Origin: JBLINH01 sp047639165
GTDB lineage: Bacteria; Patescibacteriota; Minisyncoccia; Phycocordibacterales; JAACPR01
Reading direction: 5' to 3'
Assembly: GCA_047639165.1 (NCBI GenBank)
Contig: JBLINH010000022.1
Coordinates: forward strand, 1 to 10,089
DNA length: 10,089 nt
This document shows positions 1-4,761 of the stretch, one piece after another. How positions within the stretch are numbered: position 1 is the stretch's first letter; each line of letters starts with the position of its first letter. Below the pieces are notes generated by a model. It had not been told where the DNA came from. It did not search any database and saw only the letters and a program-made list of their open reading frames with translations. The position numbers and the translations under genes are program-made.

Positions 1-19
1 CCACATTGTCAATATTTTG

Positions 20-101
20 TGCCGAGGAGAGGACTTGAACCTCCACAGATTGCTCTACTAGTTCCTAAGACTAGCGCGTCTACCAATTTCGCCACCTCGG
101 C
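20..101 (-). tRNA. tRNA-Leu, anticodon UAG
   Basis: The reverse complement folds as a class II tRNA. The acceptor stem GCCGAGG pairs with CCTCGGC, the D arm contains TTGGTAGAC, and the anticodon stem CTAGT/ACTAG encloses the loop CTTAGGA, giving anticodon TAG (reads CUA). A short variable arm AGA/TCT and a T arm with loop TTCAAGT follow. The discriminator is A, the usual base for tRNA-Leu. CCA is not encoded; the next three bases are CAA. It is the last of four tRNAs in a minus-strand cluster and may have its own promoter at 123-151. Confidence 0.96.
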
Positions 102-122
102 ATATATTCATTTGTCTTGTAA

Positions 123-151
123 TTTATAACTCTTTATAAGATAAAAATCAA
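123..151 (-). promoter_or_regulatory. candidate internal promoter for tRNA-Leu(UAG)
   Basis: On the minus strand, TTGATT (151-146) is followed after exactly 17 bases by TATAAA (128-123). The expected start near 116 lies about 15 bases before the tRNA. The -35 overlaps the loop of the hairpin behind tRNA-Lys. Both hexamers are imperfect and the DNA is AT-rich, so this could be chance. Confidence 0.35.
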
Positions 152-158
152 TTATCTT
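138..158 (-). other. hairpin in the tRNA-Lys 3' trailer
   Basis: A perfect 7-bp stem AAGATAA/TTATCTT with a 7-base loop begins one base (a C) after the discriminator of tRNA-Lys. No T-run follows on the minus strand, so it is not a canonical terminator. A role in 3'-end processing is inferred from its position only. Confidence 0.5.
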
Positions 159-159
159 G

Positions 160-232
160 TCCGCCTAGCAGGACTCGAACCTGCGACCATTCACTTAAGA
201 GGCGACTGCTCTACCAGCTGAGCTATAGGCGG
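160..232 (-). tRNA. tRNA-Lys, anticodon CUU
   Basis: The reverse complement gives a 73-base cloverleaf. The acceptor CCGCCTA pairs with TAGGCGG, followed by TA, D arm GCTCAGCTGGTAGAGC, anticodon loop CTCTTAA (anticodon CTT), variable loop TGGTC and T arm GCAGG/CCTGC with loop TTCGAGT. The discriminator is A. The body resembles bacterial tRNA-Lys, including AGAGCAG and TGGTCGCAGG. Two oddities are the C1:G72 end pair and a G27/A43 mismatch at the outer end of the anticodon stem. CCA is not encoded; CAA follows. Confidence 0.95.
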
Positions 233-252
233 ATACCTATTTAGTCTATTTA

Positions 253-271
253 AATCTATTTAACATAGATT
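253..271 (-). other. hairpin in the tRNA-Leu(UAA) 3' trailer
   Basis: A perfect 7-bp stem AATCTAT/ATAGATT with a 5-base loop begins one base (a C) after the discriminator of tRNA-Leu(UAA). There is no T-run after it. It has the same position relative to the tRNA as the hairpins behind tRNA-Lys and tRNA-Cys. Confidence 0.5.
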
Positions 272-272
272 G

Positions 273-353
273 TGCCCGGGGCGGGAATCGAACCCGCATC
301 CCAGAGGGACACGATTTTAAGTCGTGCGTGTATACCAATTCCACCACCCGGGC
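273..353 (-). tRNA. tRNA-Leu, anticodon UAA
   Basis: A class II tRNA on the minus strand. The acceptor GCCCGGG pairs with CCCGGGC and the discriminator is A. The anticodon stem CACGA/TCGTG encloses the loop CTTAAAA, giving anticodon TAA (reads UUA). A longer variable arm is followed by T arm GCGGG/CCCGC with loop TTCGATT. CCA is not encoded; the trailer starts CAA. It sits between tRNA-Cys and tRNA-Lys and is probably cut from a common transcript. Confidence 0.96.
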
Positions 354-357
354 ATTT

Positions 358-381
358 AAATATTAGTACTAACTAATATTT
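358..381 (-). other. hairpin in the tRNA-Cys 3' trailer
   Basis: A perfect 10-bp inverted repeat, AAATATTAGT and ACTAATATTT, with a 4-base loop fills most of the 29-base gap between tRNA-Cys and tRNA-Leu(UAA). The stem starts one base (a C) after the tRNA-Cys discriminator. No T-run follows, so it is more likely a processing or 3'-end-protecting element than a terminator. Confidence 0.55.
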
Positions 382-382
382 G

Positions 383-454
383 AGGCGTGGGCGGGAATCG
401 AACCCGCGCATATCGGTTTTGCAAACCGCTGCGTTACCACTTCGCCACCACGCC
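383..454 (-). tRNA. tRNA-Cys, anticodon GCA
   Basis: The reverse complement forms acceptor GGCGTGG/CCACGCC, anticodon stem GCGGT/ACCGA with loop TTGCAAA (anticodon GCA), and T arm GCGGG/CCCGC with loop TTCGATT. The discriminator is U, a known identity element of tRNA-Cys, which supports both the call and the 3' boundary. The first G is also the last base of the rbfA stop codon TAG, so the two are almost certainly on one transcript and RNase P would cut inside the stop codon. CCA is not encoded; CAA follows. Confidence 0.96.
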
Positions 455-777
455 TATAAGCTTTGTGAAATCTCATCGATTCTTTGTCTAGATTTTTCAC
501 CCTTATCTATTTCAAAGTTTACAAAAGGAATTCTATTCAGTCGAGTGCTCTTCTTCATATACTCTTTGAATAGCTTTCTCTTTCTTTTTAAGAATACTAT
601 AACATTTTCTTCTTGGTCTTCAGGAAGAACTGTAACAAAAATATCACATTTTTTAAAGTCCTTAGACATTGTTACATTGGTTACAGTGATTAGGGAAGTT
701 TGGTTTGATTCATATTGAATGAATTTAGAGGCACTCTCTTTTATAACCTCAAACATTTTTTCATCGTTACGTGGCAT
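454..777 (-). CDS. rbfA: ribosome-binding factor A (RbfA)
   Basis: The protein has 107 residues, a usual length for RbfA, a KH-fold protein that binds the 30S subunit and helps mature the 3'/5' ends of 16S rRNA. The C-terminal part has the family pattern of an arginine before a proline, an F-x-x-D strand (RIPFVNFEID) and a closing helix (RIDEI). The middle strand TNVTMSKDFKKCDIFVTV fits the segment that carries 'S-x-D-L-x-x-A' in better-known members. The gene starts two bases after infB ends, and infB-rbfA is a conserved bacterial pair. No Shine-Dalgarno precedes the ATG, so translation may be coupled to infB. The stop TAG shares its G with tRNA-Cys. Confidence 0.88.
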   Translation of the reverse strand: MPRNDEKMFEVIKESASKFIQYESNQTSLITVTNVTMSKDFKKCDIFVTVLPEDQEENVIVFLKRKRKLFKEYMKKSTRLNRIPFVNFEIDKGEKSRQRIDEISQSL

Positions 778-779
778 GT

Positions 780-2261
780 TTATTTTTCAATCATTAAAAA
801 AGCTTCTATCTTGTCTCCTTCTGCGATTTCGATTTTTGACTCAATAGCAGTTCCAAACTCTCCTTCACTTATCTTATCAACCTTTACCTTTTGTTGTTGA
901 AGTTCCTTTATAACACCTTCACCAATTATCTCATCTCTACGTAATATTGAAACTTTACCTTTAACAGAAAGTTCTCCTTCTTTCACTTTTCCTCCTATAA
1001 CGTTAATACCTTTATTTCTGCTGAAGACTTTAAGAATTTTTGCTTTTCCTGTGAACTCTTTAATTATTTCAACAGGTCTCCTTTTGTCGAGTATGCTTTT
1101 TAGCCAATCAGTTAGTTCGTAGATGATATCGAAAGTTTTTGTTTCGATATTGTCTCTTTCTCGCAGAGCTTCTGCTTGTGGATCAACTTTCACATTGAAA
1201 CCTACAACAATACTTCCTTCGGTTCCTCCCGCTAGTTTCATATCAGCTTCACTGATGTCTCCAGTTCCAACTTTAGTTACTCTAAAAGCAATTTTCTCGT
1301 TCTGTACTTTCATTAATTCATGAACGATTGCTTCAGCTGTTCCTGATACATCAGTTTTGATGATCAAAGGAATTACATACGCTGATGGAATGTTTAAGGA
1401 TTCAAGACTTTCGTCTTTTGATTTATCACAATTCTCACAATATTCCTCTGCTTCCTTTTTTGTATTGAAAGATTTAAAGTCAGATCCAACTGGTGGCATT
1501 TTGTTCCAACCACTGACGACAACTGGACTTGAGAATTGTAATTCATCAACTTGTTCTTTTTTTCCGTTCAAGAGCACTCTTACTGGTGATAGGGCACTTT
1601 GTCCTGAAACAAACATACCTTTCTTGAGAGTGCCGTTTTTGATGATCAGTGTAGAAGAAACACCTTTTTGCATATCCTTATGTGTTTCGATTACAAAGCC
1701 TTCTGCGGCCACTCCAGCGTCCCCTGTGAACTCCTCTACCTCTGCTGTAAGAAGAATTAGATCTAATAGACCATCTACACCATTTCCGTCTTTAGCTGAT
1801 ATTTCTACGTAGGACACGTTTCCTCCGTGTCCTTCAAGGTATACTTCGTTCTCGATGAGACTTTGTTTTGTTTTTTCAACATCAGCTTTAGGAGAATCAA
1901 TTTTGTTTATAGCTACTACAAAAGGCATACCGTCTTCTTTTATACAAGACAGAGCTTCTTTTGTTTGAGGCATAACACCGTCTTCTGCTGATATGATAAG
2001 GATTGCAATATCAGCAATCTTAGCTCCACGACTTCGTACAGTACAAAAAGCCTCATGTCCTGGAGTATCAAGGAACGTGATTTTCTTGTCACTGTGGACT
2101 GTCTCGTACGCTGCGATGTGCTGAGTGATACCACCAGCCTCACCATCTACAACATGGGCGCTTCGAATATAGTCAAGAAGTGTTGATTTTCCATGATCGA
2201 TATGTCCCATTATTACTACTACAGGAGGTCTCTCTATTAGGTTTTGAGTTTCTGATGCCAT
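780..2261 (-). CDS. infB: translation initiation factor IF-2, short form
   Basis: IF2 is a GTPase that brings initiator tRNA to the 30S subunit and promotes subunit joining. All G motifs are visible: GHIDHGKST (19-27), GGIT (43-46), DTPGH (65-69), NKID (119-122) and SAK (155-157). A beta-barrel domain II follows (about 180-265). The linker, domain III (about 290-390, with KTDVSGTAEAI and VGTGDISEADM) and a C-terminal barrel ending at IEAFLMIEK complete the protein. At 493 residues it lacks the long N-terminal region of E. coli IF2 (890 residues) and has only about a dozen residues before the G domain. The P-loop reads GKST where IF2 usually has GKTS/GKTT. It lies 20 bases after the DUF4446 gene and 2 bases before rbfA. 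There is no Shine-Dalgarno. Confidence 0.96.
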   Translation of the reverse strand: MASETQNLIERPPVVVIMGHIDHGKSTLLDYIRSAHVVDGEAGGITQHIAAYETVHSDKKITFLDTPGHEAFCTVRSRGAKIADIAILIISAEDGVMPQTKEALSCIKEDGMPFVVAINKIDSPKADVEKTKQSLIENEVYLEGHGGNVSYVEISAKDGNGVDGLLDLILLTAEVEEFTGDAGVAAEGFVIETHKDMQKGVSSTLIIKNGTLKKGMFVSGQSALSPVRVLLNGKKEQVDELQFSSPVVVSGWNKMPPVGSDFKSFNTKKEAEEYCENCDKSKDESLESLNIPSAYVIPLIIKTDVSGTAEAIVHELMKVQNEKIAFRVTKVGTGDISEADMKLAGGTEGSIVVGFNVKVDPQAEALRERDNIETKTFDIIYELTDWLKSILDKRRPVEIIKEFTGKAKILKVFSRNKGINVIGGKVKEGELSVKGKVSILRRDEIIGEGVIKELQQQKVKVDKISEGEFGTAIESKIEIAEGDKIEAFLMIEK

Positions 2262-2281
2262 ATGATATTTGCTAGTGCTTG

Positions 2282-2743
2282 TTAAAAGTTGCAGGATTTT
2301 CGTGCTTTTGTCAATGCGAGCTCCTCTTCTTCAGTTAGTTTGGTATCAGATTTGAAGTTTTTTATTTGCTTTGAAAAGATATTCACCCTGTCTCTTGAGT
2401 GGAGTGTTGAGATGATTACTCCGTCACCATTTTCATTCAAAAGAGCAGTGGCAAATGATTGTCCACCGGAATCTAATCCATTGAAAGCGTTGAAGCTTTC
2501 AATGTGAACTCCTTGAATGCTTCTTCCTAATCTTTTCTCAACATTCTTTAGGTACTCTTCAATATCTTTTTTAAATACACCAAACTTCTGTAGATCTTCC
2601 TCAATACTTCCCAGAGTCTTTTCTATAGATTCATACTTGTTGCCCCTTGTTAGTTTTTTAAGTCGTTCTTCCAACTTATATATCCAAAAACCAAGAAGTA
2701 GAGAAATACCTAAAACTATGTATATAATAAGTTTCTCTGACAT
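2282..2743 (-). CDS. DUF4446 family membrane-anchored protein
   Basis: The protein has 153 residues. The first about 20 form one membrane segment (LIIYIVLGISLLLGFWIY). A charged, coiled-coil-like stretch (about 24-75, many E/K/L) follows, then a compact C-terminal domain with FNAFNGLDSGGQSFATALL, NGDGVIISTLHSRD and a closing TEEEELAL. I recognise this C-terminal pattern as DUF4446, a family of unknown function in Firmicutes and CPR. It is probably bound to the membrane with the domain in the cytoplasm. It leads the infB-rbfA-tRNA operon. Its ATG lies nine bases after a TATAAT (2757-2752), so the mRNA may be leaderless. Confidence 0.8.
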   Translation of the reverse strand: MSEKLIIYIVLGISLLLGFWIYKLEERLKKLTRGNKYESIEKTLGSIEEDLQKFGVFKKDIEEYLKNVEKRLGRSIQGVHIESFNAFNGLDSGGQSFATALLNENGDGVIISTLHSRDRVNIFSKQIKNFKSDTKLTEEEELALTKARKSCNF

Positions 2744-2763
2744 TACAAAAGATTATAAACAAT
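2744..2763. promoter_or_regulatory. divergent promoter pair sharing one -10 region
   Basis: Only 20 bases separate the start codons of the DUF4446 gene (minus) and the cysteine desulfurase gene (plus). On the minus strand TATAAT lies at 2757-2752; on the plus strand TATAAA lies at 2754-2759. The two boxes overlap around the TTATAA core. Starts at the usual distance would fall on or next to each ATG, giving leaderless mRNAs in both directions. I see no good -35 for either; those would fall inside the opposite coding sequence. Confidence 0.5.
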
Positions 2764-3918
2764 ATGTTTGGATTTAGAAAGTATAACAACAAAAGAATAT
2801 ATTTAGATTACGCATCAACCACTCCAATTAGTGATGATGTTTTTAATACCATGTTACCTTTTCTAAAAGAAAGTTTTGCAAACCCCTCTTCTTTGTATCT
2901 CGAAGGATTAGAGAACAAGAAACATATTGATGAGGCGAGAAAAACTATAGCAAGAATCCTAAACAGTAGAGAAGAGGATATATATTTCACAGGAAGTGGA
3001 ACTGAATCAGATAATCTAGCCTTACTTGGAGTTTTCAAGAAAGCTAAGGAAAGTATTTCAAACCCACATATTATAGTTTCAAAAATAGAGCACCCCGCAA
3101 TTTTGGAAGTTGCCAAGGAAATTGAAAATCTAGGTGGGGAAGTTACCTACCTGAATATAAACGAAGAAGGATTGGTTGATATAAACCAATTAGAGAACTC
3201 TTTGAAGGAGAACACCGTCCTTGTTTCTATTATGTATGCGAATAATGAGATCGGAACAGTGCAACCAATTGGAAAGATCGGGAGGATTGTAAAGAAGTTC
3301 AAAGGGATGAAGGAGTATCCATATTTCCATACTGATGCTAGTCAGGCTCCAAACTATCTAGATTGTGTAGTGGATAGATTAGGGGTTGATCTCATGACAC
3401 TGGACGGATCAAAGATCTACGGACCAAAAGGTGTAGGATGTTTATACAAGAAACACAATGTTGATATTAGCTCAATCATCATTGGTGGTGGGCAAGAAAA
3501 AGGATTACGAGCTGGTACAGAAAACGTTGCTGGTATCGTTGGCTTTGCCAAGGCACTTGAGATTGCAGGGAAGTTAAGAGAAAAAGAAAGTGCCAGACTA
3601 AAAGAACTACAGAAATACTTTTTTGATAATACTGACTATGAGGTTAATGGAAGTATGGAGCATAGGTTACCTAATAATATAAATATATGTGTCAAAGGTC
3701 TTGATGCTGAGTTTGAAGTGATTAAGCTAGATGAGAAAGGAGTCGCTTGTTCATTCATGACGGCTTGTAAGAATCTGGAAGATGATTCAGATTCATATGT
3801 AATTACAGCTCTTGGTAAAAAAGAATGTGCAGGATCATCACTAAGATTTAGTATGGGAAGAGGAACTACTAAAGATGAGATTAAAGAAGTTATAAACATT
3901 CTCTCAAAAAGTGTTTAG
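2764..3918 (+). CDS. cysteine desulfurase (NifS/IscS family)
   Basis: A PLP-dependent class V aminotransferase-fold enzyme that takes sulfur from L-cysteine onto an active-site cysteine, for Fe-S clusters or tRNA thiolation. Family landmarks occur in order: YLDYASTTP (13-21), GSGTESDNLA (78-87), EH (109-110), NNEIGTVQPIG (160-170), HTDASQ (189-194), PLP lysine K217 in GSKIYGPKG, the GGGQEKGLRAGTEN loop (241-254), catalytic C335 in FMTACK, and SLRFSMGRGTT (359-369). The 384 residues match the family's length. The bases around the catalytic Cys differ from the common SSGSACTS form. No iscU or mnmA gene is next to it, so the sulfur acceptor is not shown here. It starts 20 bases from the divergent DUF4446 gene with no Shine-Dalgarno. 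Confidence 0.93.
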   Translation: MFGFRKYNNKRIYLDYASTTPISDDVFNTMLPFLKESFANPSSLYLEGLENKKHIDEARKTIARILNSREEDIYFTGSGTESDNLALLGVFKKAKESISNPHIIVSKIEHPAILEVAKEIENLGGEVTYLNINEEGLVDINQLENSLKENTVLVSIMYANNEIGTVQPIGKIGRIVKKFKGMKEYPYFHTDASQAPNYLDCVVDRLGVDLMTLDGSKIYGPKGVGCLYKKHNVDISSIIIGGGQEKGLRAGTENVAGIVGFAKALEIAGKLREKESARLKELQKYFFDNTDYEVNGSMEHRLPNNINICVKGLDAEFEVIKLDEKGVACSFMTACKNLEDDSDSYVITALGKKECAGSSLRFSMGRGTTKDEIKEVINILSKSV

Positions 3919-3936
3919 CTTCTGTACTTCTTACTA

Positions 3937-3945
3937 TGATATAAT
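3937..3945 (+). promoter_or_regulatory. extended -10 promoter of the trypsin-fold gene
   Basis: The sequence TGATATAAT is a consensus extended -10 (TG-n-TATAAT). The expected start is near 3952, one base before the ATG at 3953, so the mRNA would be leaderless. It lies in the 34-base gap after the cysteine desulfurase stop. No clear -35 is present, as is common for extended -10 promoters. Confidence 0.6.
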
Positions 3946-3952
3946 TTAAATT

Positions 3953-4711
3953 ATGGAAGATCTAAATGCCCAGCAAATTGTACTTTTGACACTACTAGTT
4001 AGTTTCGTAACTTCTATTGCTACGGGTATCGTTACTGTATCTCTACTGGATCAGGCACCTGAGCCTATAACTCAAACAATCAATAGGATTGTTGAAAGAA
4101 CAATTGAAAAAGTTATCACAGAACCAGGAGAACCAGGAGAAAAAATTATCGAAACTGTTGTGGTGAAAGAAGAAGATGCAATTGTTGAGGTTGTTAATTC
4201 AAACTCAGAAAGTATTGTACGAATATATGACATCATCAATGAAGCTAAAGGAAACTTCATTGGCCTTGGTGTCATCGTAGATGGTGGAGGAAAGGTTCTT
4301 GCTAGTAACAAAAGTATAATCGAAGGTACTTCATATATAGGTGTGTATGTCGGAGGCGAGTTTAACCTTTCAACTGAAACAACAGATAATACAAAAATAA
4401 TATATCTAAATCCATCTGAGACAGGTAATACAAGTTTTAATGATGTAACTCTATCTTCAAATACTGCTCAACTAGGGCAATCAATAATTCTTCTCTCTGG
4501 AAGAGAAACAAATAAGGTGACAACAGGTATTGTTACAGAACTTGCAAGTATAGAAGACGAAGCAGGCGAGTCTAGTGTGACAGGCCTTGTGACTTCAATC
4601 GATGTTGAGAATGTATTAAATGGTAGTATTATACTAAATCTCAAGGGTGAGGTTGTAGGACTGAGTCTTGAAGGGTTGAATAATTTCGTTCTTTCTCAAT
4701 ATATCAAATAA
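3953..4711 (+). CDS. membrane-anchored trypsin-fold protein with apparently lost catalytic triad
   Basis: The protein has 252 residues. An N-terminal membrane segment (about 8-31) is followed by a polar stalk that includes a collagen-like EPGEPGEK, then a domain resembling the HtrA/trypsin fold. FIGLGVIVDGGGKVLASNKSIIEG corresponds to the HtrA stretch around the catalytic His, and NGSIILNLKGEVVGLSLE to the stretch GNSGGPL-(N)-L-x-G-x-V-x-G-I. At the His position I read K (ASNKS against TNNHV). At the Ser position I read N in LNGSIIL. No D-x-A/V-x-L-L strand for the Asp is evident. It is therefore probably a pseudoprotease exposed outside the membrane. Similar anchored proteins are, to my knowledge, common in Parcubacteria and often annotated as serine proteases. 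No PDZ domain is present. Function unknown. Confidence 0.72.
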   Translation: MEDLNAQQIVLLTLLVSFVTSIATGIVTVSLLDQAPEPITQTINRIVERTIEKVITEPGEPGEKIIETVVVKEEDAIVEVVNSNSESIVRIYDIINEAKGNFIGLGVIVDGGGKVLASNKSIIEGTSYIGVYVGGEFNLSTETTDNTKIIYLNPSETGNTSFNDVTLSSNTAQLGQSIILLSGRETNKVTTGIVTELASIEDEAGESSVTGLVTSIDVENVLNGSIILNLKGEVVGLSLEGLNNFVLSQYIK

Positions 4712-4718
4712 TTTGGTA

Positions 4719-4745
4719 TAGACATAAATTTAAAAATGTTGTAAT
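4719..4745 (+). promoter_or_regulatory. weak promoter candidate for the Clp ATPase gene
   Basis: TAGACA (4719-4724) and TGTAAT (4740-4745) are each one base from consensus but separated by only 15 bases. The start would fall near 4752, about ten bases before the ATG at 4762. TAGACAT recurs at 4750-4756, 31 bases downstream. I see no CIRCE or CtsR-type operator in the 50-base gap. Confidence 0.25.
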
Positions 4746-4761
4746 CTTTTAGACATTCAAT

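Noticed and set aside
1357..1812. Open frame on the plus strand opposite infB
   Set aside because: It is the complement of a well-conserved GTPase gene; the translation has no recognisable domain and is rich in Ser/Thr/Pro, as expected of an antisense frame.
4081..4150. Collagen-like EPGEPGE repeat in the trypsin-fold protein
   Set aside because: Only two repeats are present, too few for a collagen helix; it is probably part of a flexible stalk.
4712..4761. Heat-shock operator (CIRCE or CtsR box) before the Clp ATPase
   Set aside because: No TTAGCACTC/GAGTGCTAA inverted repeat and no GGTCAAA-type heptad repeat are present; only a TAGACAT direct repeat was seen.
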